Assembly (NCBI GenBank): GCA_963920705.1
Contig: CAWUCO010000284.1
Coordinates: 308,222-372,221 of the forward strand
Source: Odiellus spinosus
Lineage: Eukaryota; Arthropoda; Arachnida; Opiliones; Phalangiidae
Length of the DNA: 64,000 nt
Direction: 5' to 3'
The notes beneath the pieces were generated by a model. That model searched no databases. It was not told the DNA's origin and saw only the letters and a list, made by a program, of their open reading frames with translations. This document shows positions 8,618-18,700 of this stretch, piece after piece. Positions within the stretch are counted from its first letter, which is position 1. Every line of letters begins with the position of its first letter. The translations under genes and the position numbers were made by a program.

Positions 8618-10340
8618 ATTATATCAAAAATGTCTTTGCGAACAATGACCCAGAAGGACATGTTATGGCCTTGAATGTCTGAAGTGACAGATATTTAATT
8701 TTCTTTTAAAACATTAAATTTAAATACAATTAAATTTTCTTTTAAAACATGAAATTTAAATATAATTAGATTTTCTTTTAAAACGAAATTTAAATATAAT
8801 CACAATCTGGCACGATTTAGAGTTTCAAATTTCAAAACAACTGATTTTATTCACTCGGAAATATTTAAGAAAAAACATTACAGACTATTTTCTCCCATTG
8901 ACGCTTAACATTAAATTTCGCTTAATTATTTTTCAGGGATTACGTGTCAAACAAAACGAAACTTTTCGTTCGATAGAAAAATTTACTTAATTAAGCTTTG
9001 GCTTTAGGCATAGACTCAAAGTTCTATGATCTGATCTCATACCTTAATTGGATAATGTTTTCTATGGATAATGTTTTATTATAACTCCTCGACCTTAGTC
9101 GAGGCAATTCGTTCATGTTAGCTTATGAATGCTTATACAAGGAATTTAAAGGGAAAAATATCCCCATATTTTAATTTTTAATTTAGGTTGCAAACGAACA
9201 AACCTAATCCATGGATAATGTTTTGTTAAAACTCCTCGACTTTAGTCGAAGCAATTCGTTCATGTTAGCTAATGAATGCTTATCAAGGAATTTAAAGGGG
9301 AAAAAATTCCCCATATTTTAATTTTTAATCTAGGTTGCAAACGAACAAACCTAATCCATGGATAATGTTTTATTACAACTCCTCGACTTTAGTCGAGGCA
9401 ATTCGTTCATGTTAGCTTACGGATGCTTATACAAGGAATTTATAGGGAATAAAAATTCCCCATATTTTAATTTTTAATTTAGGTTGCAAACGAACAAACC
9501 TAATCCATGGATAATGTTTTATTATAACTCCTAATAACTAATTAGTGGTCCCTTATGGAAATCATCATTTTAATTGTACGGTTTTAATGAAAAGAAAAAT
9601 AAAAGTATTACAATTTATTTAAAAACCTTATCCGCTCTAAAATTCGTCGCTTTGAAAATCTCTTCCCTTGCGCGCACAATGTAGCTTTGAAAGTACAAAT
9701 TGTTATGGTTTGCGTTGTCTGCTAAGTTAGAAAAGAAGGTGACTTTAAACGGGCTTTAAAAAACACATTTCCCTTTATCATATACCCATTCCAATGAACC
9801 GGCGAGTATTTTAACGATCCGTTCAATTGCGAGTCGTGGAAATTCGGGTTACATTAAGAAAACAAAAAGTGGACTCGCGTTATACTGAAAAATAACAGTT
9901 CAATACACGTTTTCCCTGAAAAATAATTAAGCGAAATTTAATGTTAAGCGTCAATGGGAGAAAATCGTCTGTTATGTTTTTTCTTAAATATTTCCGAGTG
10001 AATAAAATCAGTTGTTTTGAAATTTGAAACTCTAAATCGTGCCAGATTGTGATTATATTTAAATTTCGTTTTACAAGAAAATCTAATTATATTTAAATTT
10101 CGTTTTACAAGAAAATCTAATTATATTTAAATTTCATGTTTTAAAAGAAAATGTAATTGTATTTAAATTTAATGTTTTAAAAGAAAATTTAATTGTATTT
10201 AAATTTAATGTTTTAAAAGAAAATTTAATTGTATTTAAATTTAATGTTTTAAAAGAAAATTAAATATCTGTCACTTCAGACATTCAAGGCCATAACATGT
10301 CCTTCTGGGTCTTTGTTCGCAAAGACATTTTTGATATAAT
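8618..10340. mobile_element. 1.7-kb foldback element with 330- and 437-bp inverted arms
   Basis: Left arm 8618-8948 and right arm about 9904-10340 are inverted copies. The outer ends ATTATATCAAAAATGTCTTT and the complement of 10321-10340 match almost fully, and the pairing covers the GAAGTGACAGATATTTAATT block, the AT-rich repeats, and the inner end TTAATTATTTTTCAGGG. The right arm is longer because a roughly 37-bp word (ATTTAATGTTTTAAAAGAAA type) is present in about five copies there against about three in the left arm. The loop holds a 147-bp tandem repeat and about 370 bp of unique sequence, with no transposase gene. Long arms with internal repeats are typical of foldback elements. A clear target duplication was not found. 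Confidence 0.8.
9064..9531. repeat. 147-bp tandem repeat in the loop of the foldback element, 3.2 copies
   Basis: ATGGATAATGTTTT starts at 9064, 9211, 9358 and 9507 (periods 147, 147, 149); the fourth copy stops after about 25 bp. Each full unit has the short dyad CTCGAC..TAGTCGAG, then GTTCATGTTAGCTTA, an AT-rich middle and GGTTGCAAACGAACAAACC. In the second unit the dyad arm has one change (AGTCGAAG). Confidence 0.9.
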
Positions 10341-10498
10341 TTTATAATTATCTGCTTGTTGGAAGTTTATAATAAATTTCAAGATGTATCTACAATTTTA
10401 TAGAGAAAACACTAGATGGCAGAAAATCCTAAACTCATGTCTGATCTATTTTAATGAATAAATGTTTATTTAAAAGGGTTCAGATAAATTTGTTGTTA

Positions 10499-10501
10499 TA
10501 G
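10499..10501 (+). other. Possible splice acceptor before the second transposase
   Basis: TTGTTGTTATAG ends at 10501, ten bases before the proposed start codon at 10511. It would fit an untranslated or short coding first exon upstream, but no matching donor is identified, and the foldback element ends only 161 bp away. Confidence 0.3.
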
Positions 10502-10510
10502 GAGTATTCA

Positions 10511-12604
10511 ATGAAGAAACAATTTTTCTCCGTTTCAAAACGGCAAAAAATTAGGGAAGTCTCGCAGTTTGTCAGGGAGGATTTGGAAATTACTAAAGAT
10601 GCACCAATGCAAGAATCAAGAATTGATGATGAGCGAAACAAACCTGGCACAAGCCGCATGGAGGAGAATTTTCCTAGCGCAATTGGTGATGAAGGAATTG
10701 TACATGGTGCAAGCGGTTATGATGAAAATGTACCCGATTCAGGTCGAGATGGAGGGAATGAAGATGATGAGTTTAACGAAGAACTCTCTGATCATTATGA
10801 TGACTTTTTTGAAAAGGACGCTGATTCAAGCGATAATGAAATTTTTTTTACAGATTCCGATGACGAGCCACCAAGTGTTCAAGAAAATTTAAAACATGGG
10901 CATTGGAAAAATCAAATAAGCCATGAAGCTTTCAATAAGCTTCTGAGAATTTTACACCCACATCATACTTCCCTACCACTTGATTCTAGAACAATTCTGG
11001 CTTCGAATCTTGGTGTAGCTTTGGCAGTGGATACGTTGGAAAATGTAGAATACTTTCATTTAGGTCTTGCTGAAGGCATAAAATCCAGGCTAAAATCTTG
11101 CTTGAAGAAACAGACGAAGTTCTTAACCTCTCTTTTAATTTTAATATCGATGGGATACCAATACAAAAAACGCACGGGATTACAATTTTGGCCTATCTTG
11201 TGCCGTTGCTTGGCAACAAAAGACGAAGAGCCCATTGTTGTTGGCCTTTTTTGTGGGAATGAAAAGCCCAAGAAATCAGAAACATTCCTTCGTAAATTTA
11301 TAAAGGAAGCTCAAGAGTTGATTCAAAATGGCTTACAATTTGAAGGTCAGAATTTCGAAATTAAACTTGGACCTTTCATTTGCGACGCTCCAGCAAAGGC
11401 TTATTTTAAATCCATTATGAGCCACAACAGCTACTTTGGATGTGACTATTGTACACAGAAAGGCAATTATTTTACCAAAGTAATATATGATGCGTTCGAT
11501 GCCCCATTAAGAACAAATGAAAGTTTTCGAAGTCAAGCGCAAAAAGAACCTCACACGGGAAAATCACCATTGGAAGAATTGCCCATTGATATGATTTTGA
11601 ACTTTCCAATTGACCCAATGCATTTAGTTTTTCTTGGTTGCGTAAAACGTATCATTCTTAGTTTGACTACACATAAATCAAAAATGAAGCAACGTCGGGA
11701 AGTCATTCATCAACTATCTGGTAGAATTGTAAATTGGTCTAGCTACGCTCCTAAAGAGTTTTCAAGAAAACCAAGGGCAATATCAGAAGTCCATAAGTGG
11801 AAAGCAACTGAATATCGCACTTTTTGCCTCTATATTGGATGTTTTGTGTTCAAAAACATTTTGCCCAAAGTTTTTGTTGACCATTTTCCACTTCTGCACT
11901 GTGCAATTTACATTCTATGCCGAGAAACGCCTGAACCCGAAATGATAACCTACGCGGAAACTCTTCTAAAAGAATTTGTAAAGTCTGCCAAAGACGTGTA
12001 CGGCCGTGGGATATACGTATATAACATACATAATTTAATTCATATTGCTGAACATGCTAGAGTTTATGGTGGCTTAGAAATGTTTTCCGCTTTCCCGTAC
12101 GAATCTTATCTTGGAAAATTAAAAAAACTAATAAGGACCCCAGGCAAGCCTCTTCAACAAGCTATATTTAGACTAAAGCAATTAGAATCTCTAAAGAAAG
12201 ATTTCCCCAGTAAGGATCTAGGCATTGTGGTAAAAGCTAGTCACACTGGTCGGCCAACTCTTGATATTGTTGATGGTGTTCAATATAAGAGACTTAATAC
12301 AAAGGGCTTCGTTTTTACAACTAAACCCTCTGATTCTCATTGTAAACTTTCTAGTGGATTGGTGATTAGAATTGAGAACTTTATTAAAAAAGGTGTTATT
12401 GTCTACTTGATAGGTAGATGTTTTAGAAAATCCACTAATGCTTACGATTATCCCTGCAATTCCACAATGCTTGGAATTGAGATGGTTTCTGATTTGTCAC
12501 CACTAAATAAGTACCTAGCTAGCGATATCACTCAAAAGTGTTATTTCCTCCCTTTTATCTCAGACTCTTCAGGTATTTCTGTTCCTCTTGTACATAGTTT
12601 TTAA
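10511..12604 (+). pseudogene. Second Tnp2-like transposase, 697 codons, internal compensating frameshifts
   Basis: The N-terminus is acidic and low-complexity (about residues 84-125, ELSDHYDDFFEKDADSSDNE). A CDYC zinc-type pair is at residue 311. IDPMHLVFLG follows at about 367, WKATEYRTFCLYIG at about 430 and YNIHNLIHIAEHAR at about 510. FSAFPYESYLGKLKK has its Glu at residue 531. This is the block order of animal Tnp2/CACTA-type DDE transposases. The first catalytic block is missing from the main frame: between about 11104 and 11180 the homologous text EETDEVLNLSFNFNIDGIPI lies one frame away, and QFWPIL is back in the main frame. So two opposite indels flank the IDG motif and the encoded protein would lack it. 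A start at 10511 is plausible; an upstream exon cannot be excluded. It is a different lineage from the transposase at 2-2928. Confidence 0.7.
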
Positions 12605-13123
12605 TAATCTACAACATATTAAATGAGAAACACTTATATCAGATAAAGCTTTAGAGCAATGTTACAATATCACGCCGATTAGCCGAAACATTACCATTAA
12701 AGGGACAGTATAAATTAAGCTTTCGACATCACTAATGTATAACTAGGTTGCATGCATCAAAATATGTTATAATTACGGTTATAATCAATCCCACTTAAAA
12801 AGAATTCAATAACTTTGAGATCAAAATATCAGAACTCCCCGCCATTCCTACGTCATCATTCCGTTGTTGAACAAAAAAAACTGCTCTTCCAGCGGATGAC
12901 TTCGTTGACTGCCCGACTAGCAACGTGACGTTGAAGCGGAAGTACAAAAAGTTCAATTAATATGGGTCAGCTCAGCGCTGAGTCCGTTGATTGTTACTGA
13001 ACGTAACCTAGGCTTTACGAGTTTTTGAGCTCACGAGAAAGTCACATCATAAGCGGGGAACTAAAAACAGACTGAAATTTTATTCGCGGAGTTTTAAATA
13101 TATATCGAAACATCTAGAACATG
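12605..13123. other. Gene-free stretch
   Basis: No open frame, poly-A hexamer at a convincing distance, terminal repeat or known element is recognised between the second transposase and the palindromic mariner element. The 3' terminus of the second transposon should lie here or has been lost; I found no CAGTG or TAGTG end with subterminal repeats. Confidence 0.4.
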
Positions 13124-13378
13124 TATACAGGGTGTTTCTGAAAGGTCTGGAAAAAATGAAGGTGGTTTTTCGTGGGGTCAGACTGAGTGAAAAATGTATA
13201 TGAACCTTTAGTCTCACGCGCTGCGTTGCGTAGTTATGAGCCCTTGAAAATAGTCTTCAAAAATACGAAAAACGACCGAAAGGTGTAGGTAAGGTTGTGC
13301 CTTTGACCATTATTGTTTTTCAATTTAATTGTGCATAAGCTAATTATCGAAAGATAAGTGGAGCAAGGTGTTTATTAA

Positions 13379-13965
13379 CTAAAAAAACGTTGATACACAC
13401 TTGAGCACGTCTAATAAATGATTGTCTAACTCGTTCGAAGATCCCTGGTGTGTTGCGCGTATGGTTTCGAAGGCATCAATAATCCTTTGACGTAGATCTT
13501 CCACGTTACGCGCTTCACTAACATAAACTAAGTCCTTAAGGTGGCCCCAAAGAAAGAAGTCACAAGGGTTTAGGTCCGGAGATCTGGCTGGCCACGCAAC
13601 CGTTCCGCCACGACCAATCCACCTCAAAGGGAATGTTTCATTAAGGAAGGCCCTAATTAGGAGAGAAAAATGAGGTGGTGTACCGTCGGGCATAAACCAC
13701 ATGTCTCGTATCCAGGCCAATGGTACGTCTTCAAGAAGCTCGAACAGATTGTCTTGAAGAAATCGGAGATGTGCCTCACCATTAAGCCTTGGCTGCAAAA
13801 AGAATGGTCCAATTAAATGGTCACCAACAATTCCGCACCAGACGTTTAAGCTGAATTGAACTTGGTGAGCCCTAACACTTGTAGCGGGGGGTTTTGATGC
13901 GCCCACTGATGCCTGTTGTGCATGTTCAATATGCCATCACGGAAAAAATTGGCCTCATCTGTAAC
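13379..13965 (-). pseudogene. Tc1/mariner-like transposase, catalytic half, left inverted copy
   Basis: Read on the minus strand it starts at VTDEANF (first catalytic Asp, 13951-13965) with a TAA directly upstream. A frameshift in the C-run near 13887-13892 follows, and then a 175-codon frame from 13906. Visible blocks are VRAHQVQFSLNVWCGIVG, DGTPPHFSLLIRAFLNE (second Asp), RWIGRGG, and WPARSPDLNPCDFFLWGHLK with the third acidic position at the Asp of PCD. The C-terminus is cut by the 190-bp deletion: the frame runs into noncoding sequence after CVS and stops. The helix-turn-helix half is absent. Codons otherwise match the right copy closely, so the duplication is not ancient. Confidence 0.75.
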
Positions 13966-14048
13966 TTAAAGGGTTTTGGGGTAAGTTGATGTCTTGATGT
14001 TGAGCGATAAACCACTGACAAGACATCAAATTACCCCAAAACCTTTTA

Positions 14049-14653
14049 GTTACGGATGAGGCCAATTTTCCCCGTGATGGCATATTGAACATGCACAACA
14101 GGCATCAGTGGGCGCAACAAAACCCCAACGCTACAAGTGTTAGGGCTCACCAAGTTCAATTCAGCTTAAACGTCTGGTGCGGAATTGTTGGTAACCAATT
14201 GGACCATTCTTTTTGCAGCCAAGGCTTAATGGTGAGGCATATCTCCGATTTCTTCAAGACAATCTGTTCGAGCTTCTTTAAGACGTACCATTGGCCTTGA
14301 GACGAGACATGTGGTATGCGCACGACGGTGCACCACCTCATTTTTCTCTCCTAGTTAGGGCCTTCTTTAATGAAACATTCCCTTTGAGGTGGATTGGTCG
14401 TGGCGGAACGGTTGCGTGGCCAGCCAGATCTCCAGACCTAAACCCTTGTGATTTCTTTCTTTGGGGCCACCTTAAGGACTTAGTTTATGTTAGTGAAGAG
14501 CGTGACGTGGAAGATCTACGTCAAAGAATTATTGATGCCTGTGAAACCATACGCAACACACCAGGGATCTTCGAACGAGTTAGACAATCATTTATTAGAC
14601 GGGCTCAAGTGTGTATCAACGCTGACGGAATGCATTTCGAACAATTTTTGTAA
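14049..14653 (+). pseudogene. Tc1/mariner-like transposase, catalytic half, right inverted copy
   Basis: It begins in frame with VTDEANF at 14049 (first catalytic Asp at 14055) and runs through HNRHQWAQQNP and VWCGIVG. It is frameshifted around 14210-14290, so a short frame ends at 14300. From 14291 a second frame carries DGAPPHFSLLVRAFFNE, RWIGRGG, WPARSPDLNPCDFFLWGHLK and a full C-terminus (FIRRAQVCINADGMHFEQFL, stop at 14651-14653). The natural C-terminus is kept here, unlike in the left copy. No N-terminal DNA-binding domain is present on either side of the palindrome centre. Confidence 0.75.
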
Positions 14654-15083
14654 ATACGTCTGATTCCGATTATTAACTAATTGATAATTATGGTAATTAA
14701 TAATGGTTTCTTGTAAAATTCCCTTTTCAACACCCGAAACACATGTAATAAACCACACTTTGAGTTCAAGTACTTCTGACCAAAGTTAATGATTGCACAC
14801 CCCTAAATATGTTGATCTACTTTTTTTAGTTAATAAACACCTTGTTTCACTTATCTCTCGATAATTAGCTTATGCACAATTAAATTGAAAACAATAATGG
14901 TCAAAGGCACAATCTTACCTACACCGTTCGGTCGTTTTTCGTATTTTTGAAGACTATTTTCAAGGGCTCATAACTACGCAAAGCAGCGCGTGAGACTAAA
15001 GGTTCATAAACATTTTTCACTCAGTCTGACCCCACGAAGAACCCCCTTCATTTTTTCCAGACCTTTCAGAAACACCCTGTATA

Positions 15084-15243
15084 TCAATATTGTTTGATTT
15101 GTTCAGGCTCTATCCGATTGAATATGAATTTCCACAAGACTCTCCCTTTAAAGAACTAAAATGAATAGTGCCAACAATTAAAAGGAGCTATGAGAATAAA
15201 AGAAATGGTAAACAACAAATATTCTAATGCGCTAATTTTACAG
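15084..15243. other. Upstream flank of the DUF4806-like gene with a splice acceptor
   Basis: This 160-bp AT-rich stretch ends in GCTAATTTTACAG at 15243, a good acceptor 14 bases before the start codon of the next gene. An untranslated first exon would lie further upstream, on the far side of, or displaced by, the palindromic mariner element. Confidence 0.35.
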
Positions 15244-15257
15244 TCGAAATCAAAAAA

Positions 15258-15670
15258 ATGTTCCAAGTAGTGGAATTCAAGAAATCGGCCGATGGTGTTA
15301 CAGAAGTTGGCGTAGTGCACAAAAATTGGGTTTACCCAAAAGGAAAATGCTACTGGCCACCATACCGTACAAATGATAGAAAGGACAAGTCTTGCATGGC
15401 TGGTGAGCAGCCAGCTGACAACTGGAAACTTTGTTTTATTGCCAGAGTGCTTTACTCGACTGGTATGTCGAACTGTATATTTAAAGAGAAAAATGGTTTA
15501 ATTGTAGTCATTGTTTTCAGATGATTACAAAAGTGCCAAAAAAAAAGAAAAAGAATCGAAATTAACATCGGATCTGAATGATACCGACGGAGAAGTTTTC
15601 GCTAACAAAAAAAGAAAATTAATGTCTAATAAGACAGCTTGTGAAGATGGCAATCCTTTTGATACTGATG
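15258..15670 (+). CDS. 5' exons of a DUF4806-type or similar uncharacterised insect gene
   Basis: Exon 1 (15258-15462) encodes MFQVVEFKKSADGVTEVG, HKNWV, CYWPPY and NWKLCFIARVL. Exon 2 (15521-15670) continues in phase as DDYKSAKKKEKESKLTSDL and a basic tail (NKKRKL, a possible nuclear signal). The 58-bp intron starts GTATGT and ends TTGTTTTCAG; exon 2 ends at GATG|GTAAAG. I recognise the pattern (VVEF, W(V/I), CYWPP, W..., DDY..A..K...) from N-termini of insect proteins that often carry a C-terminal DUF4806 domain. That domain is not in the window: the satellite starts 56 bp after the second donor. Both exons are clean, without stops or frameshifts. The gene may be a host gene or a domesticated or transposon-linked copy; function unknown. 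Confidence 0.55.
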
Positions 15671-15726
15671 GTAAAGTTTTTTTTTTGTTTTAACGGACGT
15701 ACATGCGCCAAATCCTAATTTATAAA
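15671..15726 (+). other. Start of intron 2, junction to the satellite
   Basis: GTAAAGTTTTTTTTTTG follows exon 2 directly. After about 45 further bases of unique sequence the first satellite unit starts at about 15727 with AACAAGAGTTTTGG. If the donor is used, the whole array is intronic. Confidence 0.45.
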
Positions 15727-18700
15727 AAACAAGAGTTTTGGAAAATCCGTTGAAAAACATGGAAAATATGGCCAATTAAAAAAAAACATCCAATATCAAA
15801 AAGCAAATTTTTAAAATCTGAAATTTGACTATTTTGATATTGTATGATTTCTTGAATTGGCCATATTTTTCTTGTTTTTCAACGGATTTCTGAAAACTCT
15901 TATTATTTAGACTGTCCATTAATGGCTCTTTCGAATGAATTTGGTTTTGTCTAAATTGCAACAACGTGACAAATATAAAATTGGTTAAAATTAAGCAAAA
16001 ACGCTTAAAAATCAAAGATTATTGGATTCAAATGGACACAAAACATTTGATTTTTAAGCTATTTAAACAAAATCAACATCAATCGAAAGAGCAAATATTA
16101 GTCTATCTCAAAAACAAGAGTTTTGGAAAATCCGTTGAAAAAAATGTAAAATATGGCCAATTCAAAAAAAAACATCTAATATCAAAAAGTGAATTTTTAA
16201 AATCTGAAATTTGACTATTTTGATATTGTATGATTTCTTGAACTGGCCATATTTTTCTTGTTTTTCAACGGATTTTTGAAAACTCTTATTATTTAGACTG
16301 CAAATTAATGGCTCTTTCGAATGACTTTGGTTTTGTCTAAATTGCCAAAACGTGACAAATATAAAATGGGTTAAAATTAAGCAAAAACGCTTAAAAATCA
16401 AAGATTATTGGATTCAAATGGACACATAACATTTCATTTTTAAGCTATTTAAACAAAATCAACACCAATCGAAAGAGCAAATATTGGTCTTTCTAAAAAA
16501 CAAGAGTTTTCGAAAATCCGTTGAAAACTATGGAAAATATGGCAAATTCAAAAAAAACATCTAATGTCAAAAAGCGAATTTTTAAAATCTGAAATTTGAC
16601 TATTTTGATATTGTATGATTTCTTGAATTGGCCATATTTTTCTTGTTTTTCAACGGATTTTTGAAAACTCATATTATTTAGACTGTTCATTAATGGCTCT
16701 TTCGAATGACTTTGGTTTTGTCTAAATTGAAAAACCGTGACAAATATAAAATTGGTTAAAATTAAGCAAAAACGCTTAAAAATCAAAGATTATTGGATTC
16801 AAATGGACACAAAACATTTGATTTTTAAGCTATTTAAACAAAATCAACATCAATCGAAAGAGCAAATATTGGTCTATCTCAAAAATAAGAGTTTTGGAAA
16901 ATCCGTTGAAAAACATGGAAAATATCGCCAATTCAAAAAAAAAAAACATCTAATATCAAAAAGCGAATTTTTAAAATCTGAAATTTGACTATTTTGATAT
17001 TGTATGATTTCTTGAATTGGCCATATTTTTCTTGTTTTTCAACGGATTTTTGAAAACTCATATTATTTAGACTGTTCATTAATGGCTCTTTCGAATGACT
17101 TTGGTTTTGTCTAAATTGCAAAAACGTGACAAATATAAAATTGGTTAAAATTAAGCAAAAACGCTTAAAAATCAAAGATTATTGGATTCAAATGGACACA
17201 AAACATTTGATTTTTAAGCTATTTAAACAAAATCAACATCAATCGAAAGAGCAAATATTGGTCTATCTCAAAAACAAGAGTTTTGGAAAATCCGTTGAAA
17301 AACATGGAAAATATCGCCAATTCAAAAAAAAACATCTAATATCAAAAAGCGAATTTTTAAAATCTGAAATTTGACTATTTTGATATTGTATGATTTCTTG
17401 AATTGGCCATATTTTTCTTGTTTTTCAACGGATTTTTGAAAACTCTTATTTTTAAGACTGTCCATTAATGGCTCTTTCGAATGACTTTGGTTTTGTCTAA
17501 ATTGCAAAAACGTGACAAATATAAAATTGGTTAAAATTAAGCAAAAACGTTTAAAAATGAAAGATTATTGAATTCAAATGGGCACAAAACATTTAATTTT
17601 TAAGCAATTTCGACAAAATCAACATCAATCGAAAGAACAGATATTGGTCTATCTCAAAAACAAGAGTTTTGGAAAATCCGTTGAAAAACATGGAAAATAT
17701 GGCCAATTAAAAAAAAACATCTAAGATCAAAAAGCGAATTTTTAAAATCTGAAATTTTACTATTTTGATATTGTATGATTTCTTGAATTGGCCATATTTT
17801 TCTTGTTTTTCAACGGATTTTGGAAAACTCATATTATTTAGACTTCATTAATGGCTCTTTCGAATGACTTTGGTTTTGTCTAAATTCCAAAAACGTGACA
17901 AATATAAAATTGGTTAAAATTAAGCAAAAACGCTTAAAAATCAAAGATTATTGGATTCAAATGGACACAAAACATTTGTTTTTTAAGCGATTTAGACAAA
18001 ATCTACACCAATCGAAAGAGCAAATATTCGTCTATCTAAAAAAACAAGAGTTTTGGAAAATCCGTTGAAAAACATGGAAAATATGGCCAATTCAAAAAAA
18101 AAAAATCTAATATCAAAAAGCGAATTTTTAAAATCTGAAATTTGACTATTTTGATATTGTATGATTTCTTGAATTGGCCATATTTTTCTTGTTTTTCAAC
18201 GGATTTTTGAAAACTCAAATTATTTAGACTGTTCATTAATGGCTCTTTCGAATGACTTTGGTTTTGTCTAAATTGCAAAAACGTGACAAATATAAAATTG
18301 GTTAAAATTAGGCAAAAAGTTAAAACGCTTAAAAATCCAAGATTATTGGATTCAAATGGACACAAAACATTTGTTTTTTAAGCGATTTAGACAAAATCTA
18401 CACCAATCGAAAGAGCAAATATTGGTCTATCTCAAAAACAAGAGTTTTGGAAAATCCGTTGAAAAACATGGAAAATATGGCCAATTCAAAAAAACATCTA
18501 ATATCAAAAAGCTAATTTTTAAAATCTGAAATTTGACTATTTTGATATTGTATGATTTCTTGAATTGGCCAAATTTTTCTTGTTTTTCAACGGATTTTTG
18601 AAAACTCATATTATTTAGACTGTTCATTAATGGCTGTTTCGAATGACTGGTTTTGTCTTAATTGCAAAAACGTGACAAATATAAAATTGGTTAAAATTAA

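Larger units (their letters stand above)
13126..15081. mobile_element. Palindromic mariner-like element made of two inverted 3' halves
   Basis: The left arm 13126-13996 and right arm 14019-15081 are inverted copies around a 22-bp spacer. Both outer ends read TACAGGGTGTTTCTGAAAGG inward, and TA flanks each side (13124-13125 and 15082-15083), as expected for Tc1/mariner target duplication. Pairing covers the terminal region, the 3' untranslated part and the catalytic half of the transposase, and stops where the N-terminal DNA-binding half should begin. The left arm lacks about 190 bp present in the right one (14632-14821), which explains the unequal lengths. So the two ends are the same transposon end duplicated in inverted form, not a normal pair of termini. 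Confidence 0.85.

Noticed and set aside
10569-11271. Frames at 10569-10892 (+) and 11056-11271 (-)
   Set aside because: Shadows of the 697-codon transposase frame. The real out-of-frame homology is the short plus-strand block near 11104-11180.
13126-15081. Two separate mariner insertions in opposite orientation
   Set aside because: There is one TA pair on the outside only, the arms meet at a 22-bp centre without internal transposon ends, and both lack the same N-terminal half. One palindromic element explains this better.
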